Assembly: GCA_017415425.1 (NCBI GenBank)
Contig: JAFQGT010000006.1
Location: 121,449 to 185,448 of the forward strand
Length of the DNA: 64,000 nucleotides
Source of the DNA: Oscillospiraceae bacterium
GTDB taxonomy: Bacteria; Bacillota; Clostridia; Oscillospirales; Oscillospiraceae
Reading direction: 5' to 3'
Shown: positions 15,978 through 23,084 of the stretch, one piece after another
How the letters are laid out: each line of letters starts with the position of its first letter
Numbering within the stretch: position 1 is the first letter of the stretch
Notes under the pieces: generated by a model
Told to the model about the DNA's origin: nothing
Database searches by the model: none
What the model saw: only the letters and a program-made list of their open reading frames with translations
Made by a program: the position numbers and the translations under genes

Positions 15978-17006
15978 TTATCTTTGAATCCGACCGGAGC
16001 CGTCGCCGCCGGCCAGCTTTTCCACTTCTGCTACGGTGACCATATTGTAGTCACCTTCGATGGAGTGCTTCAGGGCAGAGGCTGCCACAGCAAACTCCAC
16101 AGCGGCCTGGGTGTCCTTGCCGGTGAGGATGGAGTAGATCAGACCGCCACCGAAGCTGTCACCGCCGCCTACCCGGTCGATGATGTGCAGGTTATACTTC
16201 TTGGAGAAGCAATATTCGTCCTTTGCCACATTGTACAGCATTGCGCTCCAGCCGTTGTCAAAGGCGGAGTGGGACTCCCGCAGGGTGATGGCTACCATTT
16301 GGAAACCAAACTTGTCTGCCAGCTGCTTGGCTACGGACTTGTAGCCCTCGTGGTTCAGTTCGCCTGCGTAGATGTCGGTAGCCTCCGCCTCAATGCCGAA
16401 CACATCCTTGGCATCCTCTTCGTTGGAGATGCATACATCCACATACCGGCACAATTCGGTCATTGCGGCTCTTGCCTGGTCGCGGGTCCAGAGCTTACCC
16501 CGGTAGTTCAGGTCGCAGGAGATCTTGATACCCCGTGCCTTTGCGGCGATACAGGCCTGCTTGCAGGTTTCCACCAGATTCTCACCCAACGCCGGAGTGA
16601 TGCCGGTAAAGTGGAACCACTGGGCGCCATCAAAGATGGCATCCCAGTCGAAGTCGGCAGGGGAGGATTCCTGGATCGCGGAATGCGCCCGGTCGTAGAT
16701 GCACACAGAGCCCCGCTGAGAAGCGCCCTTTTCATTGAAGTAGATGCCTACCCGGTCACCGCCCCGGACGATCTTGGAGGTATCCACACCATAGCGGCGC
16801 AGAGAGTTGACAGCGGCCTGGCCGATGGAATGGGCAGGCAGCTTGGTGACGAAAGCGGCATCCAGACCGTAGTTGGCCAGAGAAACGGCTACATTGGCCT
16901 CGCCGCCGCCGAAGGTAAATTCCACGTGGTCGCACTGAACAAAACGTTCGTAGTTGTAGGGCTGCAGGCGGAGCATCAGCTCGCCGAAGGTGATGATCTT
17001 TGCCAT
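15978..17006 (-). CDS. kdgK: 2-dehydro-3-deoxygluconokinase (PfkB family)
   Basis: 342 residues. PfkB/ribokinase fold with the first signature FGGGEANVAVSLANYGLDAA near residue 40 and the second DRVGGGDSFGGGLIYSILTG containing the catalytic Asp near residue 285. MAKIITFGELMLRLQPYNYE is the typical KdgK opening. It phosphorylates 2-keto-3-deoxygluconate to KDPG. The start overlaps the eda stop by one base (TAATG), and GGAGG lies upstream, so the two enzymes are made together: KdgK makes the substrate of Eda. This serves hexuronate or pectin-derived sugar acid breakdown. Confidence 0.92.
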   Translation of the reverse strand: MAKIITFGELMLRLQPYNYERFVQCDHVEFTFGGGEANVAVSLANYGLDAAFVTKLPAHSIGQAAVNSLRRYGVDTSKIVRGGDRVGIYFNEKGASQRGSVCIYDRAHSAIQESSPADFDWDAIFDGAQWFHFTGITPALGENLVETCKQACIAAKARGIKISCDLNYRGKLWTRDQARAAMTELCRYVDVCISNEEDAKDVFGIEAEATDIYAGELNHEGYKSVAKQLADKFGFQMVAITLRESHSAFDNGWSAMLYNVAKDEYCFSKKYNLHIIDRVGGGDSFGGGLIYSILTGKDTQAAVEFAVAASALKHSIEGDYNMVTVAEVEKLAGGDGSGRIQR

Positions 17007-17647
17007 TATTTTCTGGCCTCCTTGACGATTTCTACAGATTTTTTGCACAGGTCAGTGATCTCGTCCCATTTGCCGTTATCGATCAGATCCGCGGTGACCA
17101 TATAGCTGCCGCCACAGGCGCAGATCACAGGGCAGGCGGCATACTCACCCAGGTTCTTAAGACCGACACCGCCGGTGGGCATCACCTGGAACATAGGGAA
17201 GGGAGCGGCCATAGCCTTGATCTTGGCAAGACCGCCGGACTGCTCGGCAGGGAAGAACTTCAGAACTTCCAGACCCAGCTTAAAAGCTGCGTGGTAGTCG
17301 GTGGGGGTGGTGCAGCCGGGGAAGACGGTGATACCCTTCTGCTGACAATACTGAACGATCTCAATATCCAAACCGGGGGTGACTACAAATTTGCCGCCTG
17401 CGGCAATGGTTTCGTCTACCTGCTGGGTAGTTAGAACCGTGCCGGCGCCCACCATCATCTCGGGGTGAGATTCGGTCATAATGCGAATGGCTTCGGCAGC
17501 GCCCGCTGCCCGGAAGGTGACCTCTGCCACAGGTACGCCGCCGGCGCACAGGGCATCTGCCAAAGGCTTGGCATCCCGCTGGGGATTATTCAGCTTGATC
17601 ACAGGCACAACGCCGATCTGGCTGATTCTTTTTTGCAGTTCGTTCAT
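17006..17647 (-). CDS. eda: KDPG/KHG aldolase
   Basis: 213 residues. Class I aldolase with VAEVTFRAAGAAEAI (catalytic Glu), VGAGTVLTTQQVDE, LKFFPAEQSGG (Schiff-base Lys) and MPTGGVGLKNLGEY, all in the usual order. It splits KDPG into pyruvate and glyceraldehyde-3-phosphate. The ATG has GGAGGACTGT upstream; codons further upstream are in the leader. First gene of eda-kdgK with its own consensus promoter at 17711-17739. Confidence 0.93.
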   Translation of the reverse strand: MNELQKRISQIGVVPVIKLNNPQRDAKPLADALCAGGVPVAEVTFRAAGAAEAIRIMTESHPEMMVGAGTVLTTQQVDETIAAGGKFVVTPGLDIEIVQYCQQKGITVFPGCTTPTDYHAAFKLGLEVLKFFPAEQSGGLAKIKAMAAPFPMFQVMPTGGVGLKNLGEYAACPVICACGGSYMVTADLIDNGKWDEITDLCKKSVEIVKEARK

Positions 17648-17710
17648 ACAGTCCTCCAAATTGGTTTTTATCAGGTGTTTTGTGGGAAATAGCCACATTT
17701 ATCTAGTGTG

Positions 17711-17739
17711 ATTATAGAGAAAAAACCCGGCACTGTCAA
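17711..17739 (-). promoter_or_regulatory. promoter of eda-kdgK
   Basis: Minus-strand TTGACA (17739-17734), 17 bp, TATAAT (17716-17711), both perfect, 64 bases before the eda start. Confidence 0.88.
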
Positions 17740-17879
17740 TGAAGAAACCCGGCCCTGCCGGCAAAACAACAACTTATGCAAAAGGAATCACCCGAATTAC
17801 AATCCGGGAAAGCATACCCGCTTGAATGCGTTTTGAAAACACAAAGGGAGGAGATTTTTTGATAATGAGAATTTTTACA

Positions 17880-17914
17880 AAAGAAGGAGAGACTCGGTGA
17901 GCCTCTCCTTTTTG
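17880..17914. terminator. intrinsic terminator
   Basis: Stem GGAGAG-A-CTC / GAG-C-CTCTCC (17886-17908) with A-rich and T-rich flanks, just past the 3' end of the broken metallophosphoesterase. The 150 bases between here and the eda promoter hold no gene. Confidence 0.7.
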
Positions 17915-17927
17915 TATAGATGAAAGA

Positions 17928-18846
17928 TTAGGGATTCTTGCACAGGTAGATATAGGGGTCTTTGATGCTGCCGTCTTCCTTGGACAGGGGCATTACCGTG
18001 CCACCCACCAGAGGCACGGCGTCCTGGGGAGGTGCGCCGTTACTAACCTCAACAATGGTGCCATCGGGAAGCTGAAAGTTCGTCCGCTCATAGGTGCTGG
18101 ATTTCTGCCCAAACTGGAACCGAATGCCGTTGTATACGGCACTGGCGCTGTTGCTGTGCCGGTGGCCTACCAGAATGGAATCTACGCCCAGTTTTTTGAT
18201 ACTGGTCCACACTCTGCCTTCTTCGTCGAAGGCAGTGTCAATATATTCTCCTATGTAGCCGAAATCTCCGTCAACCTTGTTGGGGTGTTGGTCGATATCC
18301 ACAGGCTTAAAGTATGCTTTATCCTTTACAGAGCCATATTTTGAAAAGACTGTGGCAAACTTCGCGATATGAATATGGAAAGCAAATGTCAATTTCGTTT
18401 GGGGGGATAAGGTTGTGATTTGTGTTGCTGTGTCTTTATACCAATCTATCTGGTCTGAGCCGAAGCCCAGGGTTGGTGGCTGCAACCGTTTCCCGTATGT
18501 AGTTATAGCAGCGCTCGTCCACCTTATCCTTGGCATAAAAAGCAACCATATCCGCGTTGAGATACCCGGCTGATAATTGAGAAGAATCAATGATCTGGGG
18601 GTCGGACAGCTGCAGCACAACGGGATCTTTGTCCGGATCCACTTCTACAACGAAATCAACATAATTATATGCGGAATCCTCCGGGATCGTTTCTTCCGTT
18701 ATGTTTGTTGTGCCAGTATTCTGTGTTTCCTCTGTGGGAAAATCGGTAGCAGCAGGATCAAGGGCGGGAGTTTGTCCGCAGGCGATCATACTCAAAACGA
18801 TGGAGGTACACAATAAAAACAGAATTATTTTCCGAAACACGGTCAA
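17928..18846 (-). pseudogene. metallophosphoesterase lipoprotein, frameshifted with internal deletion
   Basis: Two reading frames of one broken gene. The first (from about 18846) encodes a lipoprotein signal (FLLCTSIVLSMIACGQ, lipobox Cys), a Thr/Glu-rich linker and the phosphoesterase opening DPVVLQLSDPQIIDSSQ ... YNYIRETVAATNPG, then runs out of frame and stops at 18436. The second frame supplies the C-terminal half, LGFGSDQIDWYKDTATQ ... FAFHIHIAKF ... DSILVGHRHSNSASAVYNGI. The expected middle with the GDL and GNHD metal-binding motifs is missing, so roughly 100 residues appear deleted at a junction near 18460, where the frame also shifts. The product cannot be an active enzyme. Confidence 0.8.
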
Positions 18847-18923
18847 TCCGCACCTTTCGTAAATGGATTTTGTTTCAATTGTACTGAAATGGGTAAAATA
18901 TGTAAAATAATTTCTACAATTGG

Positions 18924-18974
18924 CCACCAAAACCCGTCCCCTACCTCGGTGTGAGGTGGGGGACGGGTTTGGTG
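18924..18974 (-). terminator. long hairpin terminator after the spo0A 3'-end fragment
   Basis: Inverted repeat of about 23 bases per arm (CCACCAAAACCCGTCCCC... with ...GGGGACGGGTTTGGTGG). It resembles the hairpins at 19114 and 21947 in its ACCTC / GAGGTGGGGG arms. Confidence 0.65.
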
Positions 18975-18985
18975 GTGACTATTTC

Positions 18986-19078
18986 TTAGAAGTTTGCCAC
19001 GCCGGCGGACTTCATCTGCAGCTGCAGTTTGTCCGCGATCAGGGCGATGAACTCGGAATTTGTCGGTTTGCCTTTTGT
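18986..19078 (-). pseudogene. 3'-end fragment of spo0A
   Basis: Reading on the minus strand gives [20 protein letters not shown] then [10 protein letters not shown] and a stop at 18988-18986, the C-terminus of Spo0A with a variant last residue. Positions 19002-19078 are identical to 22049-22125 in the intact gene. There is no start or upstream spo0A sequence of comparable identity, so this is a 3' fragment left by duplication or by integration of the segment between the copies. Apart from this fragment and two hairpins, 18847-19170 holds no gene. Confidence 0.85.
19002..19078. repeat. 77-bp direct repeat, copy 1 (spo0A 3' end)
   Basis: Base-for-base identical to 22049-22125 at an offset of 3047 bp. 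A candidate attachment-site repeat bracketing the zinc-ribbon genes. Confidence 0.95.
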
Positions 19079-19110
19079 GTTTTTGTCGGTAACAGTGGTA
19101 CCAACAAAAA

Positions 19111-19145
19111 ACACCCCCACCTCGTAATGAGATGGGGGCCATTTT
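19111..19145 (-). terminator. intrinsic terminator after the first zinc-ribbon gene
   Basis: Hairpin CCCCCACCTC / GAGATGGGGG followed on the minus strand by TGTTTTTTG. The 27 bases 19114-19140 recur exactly at 21947-21973. Confidence 0.8.
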
Positions 19146-19170
19146 CGCTATGTATCTAAAATTTTTCTTT

Positions 19171-20373
19171 CTAATGGCAATCAGTACACTCGTAATAATC
19201 GCTTTTAACAGCTTCCGTATTGTATATCCAAAATCCGTAAGAGATATCCAGTTTCGAACATCCATATTTGTGGTATTTTTGAGTCCCGTCATCGGCAATA
19301 ATTTCTGCATAGTTTCTAAAGAAATCACGTTCGAGATAATCATCCAATTGTAGAATATCTATACTATCAATTTTGTTCTCCAAATCTTCTACCTTTTGCG
19401 TTAAATTGGCGATTTTGTTCTTCAGAGTTATTATAGTTGCGTCCTTAGTTTTTATTGCCTCGGTCTTGCTTCTAACCTCTTTTTCTAAACTGATGACTTT
19501 TGCATTAAGAGTTTCTATGGTTTCTCGATTTGCACTGTTATTTACAAATTGCCATATACACAGAGTAGATACTGCAGCAAGCGCGAATACCAGAATAATT
19601 ACCATAACCGAGAATTTGGTGAACCTTAAACTACGGAAGTATTGCTTGCCACAACCTGTACACTTTTTGGTCTTGTCATTAATTGCTGAACCACATTTGC
19701 GGCAATATTTGGTTTTGCTGGTATTTTCAGTATGTACTGTTGGTGTAGGAATGGTTTGAATAACAGGTTTCTCTTTCTGCGGACTTGGCCACACAACTGT
19801 TCTGGCACCGGGTTTGCCCAGAGTGAAACCAACAGGTGCCTTGGTTGATCTTTTAGCACCATACATATCAATATAAATTGTCTTGTAAGGTTGTCCAGAC
19901 GGCAAGAATGTTTCATAAATATCAATCATTCCATTGATACCAGCAACACTGGTACAGCCAAGACGGTTGTATGTAATTTTCTCACCTCTATCAGTATAGA
20001 GATTGTTCAAATATTCCTTTTCTCCATCTACAGACATTAGAGCATAAGTAAAAATCGGTTTTTCAGGAACAAGGCCAAAGTCAGCATCATCTTCGTTATT
20101 GGGTTGGTTTTTGCAGTTTGCTGCCATTGCTTCCATAACATTTTTAACCTGGATTTCCCAATAGGCGTTCTCGGCTTCTTCTGACATAGTTTTACCCAAA
20201 CTTTGGTCCTCCTTGACTACAGAAGCAACAGGCGCTTCGACAGGAGGTTCAACTTTTTCTGGCCCTTGAGTGAATGCGTTAGTGGGTGCAATGACTACAT
20301 CTAACTTGCTGCCACAATATTGGCAAAAAGCACTATCATTTGGCAGAGTGTGGTTGCATTTCGTGCATTTCAT
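19171..20373 (-). CDS. zinc-ribbon, single-helix, coiled-coil protein, function unknown
   Basis: 400 residues. N-terminal zinc ribbon (C3, C6, C17, C20 in MKCTKCNHTLPNDSAFCQYC), an acidic middle region, a second zinc ribbon (C224, C227, C238, C241), a membrane helix (about 253-276), a long heptad-rich coiled coil (about 280-340) and a C-terminal Cys/His patch (HKYGC at 368-372 and YECTDCH at the very end). Codon use is much more AT-rich than in flanking genes. It lies 12 bases downstream of another zinc-ribbon membrane gene, inside the segment between two copies of the spo0A 3' end. No named family is recognised beyond the generic zinc-ribbon domain; a regulatory, signalling or defence role is possible but not shown. 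Confidence 0.75.
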   Translation of the reverse strand: MKCTKCNHTLPNDSAFCQYCGSKLDVVIAPTNAFTQGPEKVEPPVEAPVASVVKEDQSLGKTMSEEAENAYWEIQVKNVMEAMAANCKNQPNNEDDADFGLVPEKPIFTYALMSVDGEKEYLNNLYTDRGEKITYNRLGCTSVAGINGMIDIYETFLPSGQPYKTIYIDMYGAKRSTKAPVGFTLGKPGARTVVWPSPQKEKPVIQTIPTPTVHTENTSKTKYCRKCGSAINDKTKKCTGCGKQYFRSLRFTKFSVMVIILVFALAAVSTLCIWQFVNNSANRETIETLNAKVISLEKEVRSKTEAIKTKDATIITLKNKIANLTQKVEDLENKIDSIDILQLDDYLERDFFRNYAEIIADDGTQKYHKYGCSKLDISYGFWIYNTEAVKSDYYECTDCH

Positions 20374-20385
20374 AAACTCTCTCCT

Positions 20386-21756
20386 TTATTGCTCTACAAT
20401 TTCTGTGCCGCATTTGCGACAGAACCTGCTATTGTTGATCAGTTTTTCCCCGCACTTACGGCAAAAATGGATTCGGGAAGCGTCAACTGTCAACGCTTCA
20501 TTCTGATAAACGAATAGACTGGTATTTGCTTTGTTAGGGGAATAGTCATTAGTTGAAACAATTATTCTCTTTTTGAAGTATTTCATATTTAGTCTATACC
20601 AAATGAAATATCCTAACGATAGAATGATGACCCCTACGACAAGTGCGACACCGATATTGAACTCGCTTTCAATGTACTGTTGAACCGCCTGACCGTAGGC
20701 CATATTGATTGTTTCAAACCACAAAACACCTTTGACGAAGCAAACAAAGTCTTTATAGTTGCCTTGGGATTTTACAAACACCATAATGCAAAGCACGGGT
20801 TGAATGAGTGCGGCAAGAAAGTACACCATCAACCACCAGTAACTCGTATATAGTTCTTGATGTTGCATAAAGTCTGCGATAACGGTAACAGCGGTAAGGC
20901 AAGCAAGCCAAGGTCTGATCTTGGTGTAGAATGTAAACCATTTGGTGCCAGCACGTTGTGTTATTGAGCTAGAAGCTTTTCGTAATGTGTTCACTTTGAA
21001 AACGCTCGTATATAGCATCAAAGTAGTTATAAACAGCAGGTAAATAAATTCGAAAAAACCTACAAAGTAGATACGTTGCAGAACGATTATGGGGGAAACC
21101 ACCCTGTTCAATATTTCTAATGAAAAAGTAATCCAACCCAGGTTTTTAACCACCTTAGCAGAAAAGCTTTCCTTGTAAATGATAGAAGCGATAGCAAGGT
21201 ATAAAATACCTGTAAATAATCTTGGAAGTATGTATGTAAATATATACAAAACAAAGGAATCATCTGATAAATACGATACGTAATAAGTAAGATTGCTGAT
21301 GATTCCGTATATATAGCCCACACCAATAAAAATTAGGGTAGCGGAGAACAGACAAGACGGCCTTTTGTACATATAAAATAATGAGTAAACAGAAAAAGAC
21401 AAAAAGCTAAAAGCGCCCAATAGTGTAAAAATATTAAAATAGGGTAAAGAAGAAATGATCTCCACAGAACTGCAAATAAAAAGCAGACTACTTAAAACAA
21501 AACCAACCCACTTCATTATGATATGAATTTTTTTGTCATTAATGTGAAGAATGAGTTTGGAATAAACGTATTTGCGATGGACATGCCTGCCATAAAACAG
21601 TAAAATTATACCTGCGACGGCAAGACTATAAAGACCGAAATAAGGCTCTGTGTCCAGATTTGTATTTGTTATTGCAAAGGTATCTCCAATGATGGCAAGT
21701 AACGGTAAAATAAGTAATGCAAGGCCTGCGATGATGCGTATAATACCTCTTCTCAT
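20386..21756 (-). CDS. polytopic membrane protein with C-terminal zinc ribbon, function unknown
   Basis: 456 residues with about ten predicted membrane helices (first GIIRIIAGLALLILPLLAII; last IGVALVVGVIILSLGYFIWY) and a cytoplasmic C-terminal zinc ribbon HFCRKCGEKLINNSRFCRKCG. A GGAGGTAG site precedes the ATG. It is AT-rich like its partner downstream, and both lie between the 77-bp repeats. The shared ribbon type suggests the two proteins interact or dimerise through it. A weak promoter, TTGTAA and TAGAAT 16 bp apart, lies near 21885-21912. I do not recognise a family. Confidence 0.75.
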   Translation of the reverse strand: MRRGIIRIIAGLALLILPLLAIIGDTFAITNTNLDTEPYFGLYSLAVAGIILLFYGRHVHRKYVYSKLILHINDKKIHIIMKWVGFVLSSLLFICSSVEIISSLPYFNIFTLLGAFSFLSFSVYSLFYMYKRPSCLFSATLIFIGVGYIYGIISNLTYYVSYLSDDSFVLYIFTYILPRLFTGILYLAIASIIYKESFSAKVVKNLGWITFSLEILNRVVSPIIVLQRIYFVGFFEFIYLLFITTLMLYTSVFKVNTLRKASSSITQRAGTKWFTFYTKIRPWLACLTAVTVIADFMQHQELYTSYWWLMVYFLAALIQPVLCIMVFVKSQGNYKDFVCFVKGVLWFETINMAYGQAVQQYIESEFNIGVALVVGVIILSLGYFIWYRLNMKYFKKRIIVSTNDYSPNKANTSLFVYQNEALTVDASRIHFCRKCGEKLINNSRFCRKCGTEIVEQ

Positions 21757-21940
21757 AATTCTACCTCCAGCATAAGTAGTTTAATCGGGAAACTAGTTTG
21801 GCAAGGACCATACTTACCCGAGCCAAAATTCTTTTTTGTTAACTGCCACATATTTGCCTCGCCTCTCACGACACCTATATTCTACCATCATTTTCCCAAT
21901 TTACAAACTATATTTTATCCGTTCACTTGTAACATAAACA

Positions 21941-21980
21941 AACCGGCCCCCACCTCGTAATGAGATGGGGGCCGATTTTA
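21941..21980 (-). terminator. intrinsic terminator after spo0A
   Basis: Hairpin CGGCCCCCACCTC / GAGATGGGGGCCG, then TTTGTTTATG on the minus strand. It shares 27 exact bases with the hairpin at 19114-19140. Confidence 0.8.
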
Positions 21981-22035
21981 CTGTTGAGTAAGACATTGGA
22001 TGCCCGGCCTTTGGTGGCGGCATATTGCTTGTGCT

Positions 22036-22812
22036 TCAGAAAGCAACCCCGGCGGACTTCATCTGCAGCTGCAGTTTGTCCGCGATCAGGGCGATGAACT
22101 CGGAATTTGTCGGTTTGCCTTTTGTATTGGAAACCGTGTAGCCAAAGAATCGCTGGAGGGTATCCAGGTCTCCCCGATCCCAGGCCACCTCAATGGCGTG
22201 GCGGATGGCCCGCTCTACCCGGCTGGGAGTGGTCTGGAAGGTCTTTGCCACTTGGGGATACAGGACTTTGGTGATGGCGTTGATCACATCCATATCCTCC
22301 ACCGCCAGAATGATCGCCTCCCGGAGGTATTGGTAGCCTTTGATGTGGGCGGGAACGCCGATCTCGTGGATGATACCGGTGACCAGGGTCTCGATATTTT
22401 GATTGCCCGGGTGATATCTGGTGGGCATCCGCAGGCTCTCCCCGCCCCGGATCTCCTCCAGCCGCTCCACCAGAGCGCTCATATCACAGGGTTTCAGCAT
22501 CAAATACCGCACACCCAGATTGGCGGCGGCGGAGGCCACATAGTCGGTGACGAACCCGGAGGTGGCAAGGACGGTGGGCTTACGCTCCAGTGTGTTGATT
22601 GCTTTTAGGACGCTGATGCCGTCTTTTTTTGCCAACATCATATCCAATATCAGAATGTCCGGTTGACGGTCGGCAACCAAGGCGATGGTCTTGTCTCCGT
22701 CGTTAGCGGTGTCCAGTACCCGAAAGCGGTCAGCCTGATGTAAGGTGGCGGCAAGACTGCTGCAGAATTCTTCCGAATTGTCCGCAATGATTACGGTGGT
22801 GTGATGATCCAT
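22036..22812 (-). CDS. spo0A: sporulation transcription factor Spo0A
   Basis: 258 residues. Receiver domain (about 1-125) with phospho-acceptor Asp57 in [15 protein letters not shown], acidic D11, and Lys in LMLKPCD. DNA-binding domain (about 145-258) with the diagnostic [40 protein letters not shown] and [11 protein letters not shown], and C-terminal [18 protein letters not shown]. As master regulator of sporulation it is activated by phosphorelay. The start has CAGGAGAGGAAGTT upstream. Its 3' end is duplicated at 18986-19078. A perfect 0A-box-like site lies upstream at 22984-22990. The usual upstream neighbour spoIVB is replaced by the divergent pepF. Confidence 0.96.
   Translation of the reverse strand: MDHHTTVIIADNSEEFCSSLAATLHQADRFRVLDTANDGDKTIALVADRQPDILILDMMLAKKDGISVLKAINTLERKPTVLATSGFVTDYVASAAANLGVRYLMLKPCDMSALVERLEEIRGGESLRMPTRYHPGNQNIETLVTGIIHEIGVPAHIKGYQYLREAIILAVEDMDVINAITKVLYPQVAKTFQTTPSRVERAIRHAIEVAWDRGDLDTLQRFFGYTVSNTKGKPTNSEFIALIADKLQLQMKSAGVAF
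22049..22125. repeat. 77-bp direct repeat, copy 2 (inside spo0A)
   Basis: Identical to 19002-19078. It encodes codons near the Spo0A C-terminus, and the reading frame is intact here. Confidence 0.95.
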
Positions 22813-22983
22813 AACTTCCTCTCCTGACTTTTGAAGATGATTCCCCGGAAAATGTGGTAGGCTGTCTACCGCTTTGCGACAAGTATAATTTAGCATAATA
22901 AAACGCTTTTTGCAAGGAAAAATAAAAACAATTGCTCGACAAAATTTGATAAAAAACAACAAAAATCGGTTAATACCAAACAT

Positions 22984-22990
22984 TTCGACA
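22984..22990 (-). promoter_or_regulatory. 0A-box-like site upstream of spo0A
   Basis: TTCGACA on the plus strand, TGTCGAA on the minus strand, matching the Spo0A binding core. A near match (CTCGACA) lies at 22935-22941. Both are in the spo0A-pepF intergenic region, consistent with autoregulation. Confidence 0.5.
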
Positions 22991-23023
22991 AAAAACGACC
23001 TGTGGATAAATTCTTAAGAACGG

Positions 23024-23052
23024 TTGACGAAGCAAAGATTTTTAGGTAAAAT
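23024..23052 (+). promoter_or_regulatory. pepF promoter
   Basis: TTGACG (23024-23029), 17 bp, TAAAAT (23047-23052), followed 33 bases later by the pepF start. Confidence 0.75.
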
Positions 23053-23084
23053 ATTTTCAAAAAAATACACAGGAGGAAACAACG

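Noticed and set aside
17820-17892. Twelve-codon frame after a GGGAGGAG motif near 17847
   Set aside because: Too short and ends inside the terminator hairpin; a chance ribosome-binding-like sequence is the simpler explanation.
18843-19343. 166-residue minus-strand frame over the spo0A fragment
   Set aside because: It reads the spo0A-derived repeat and two terminators in the wrong frame.
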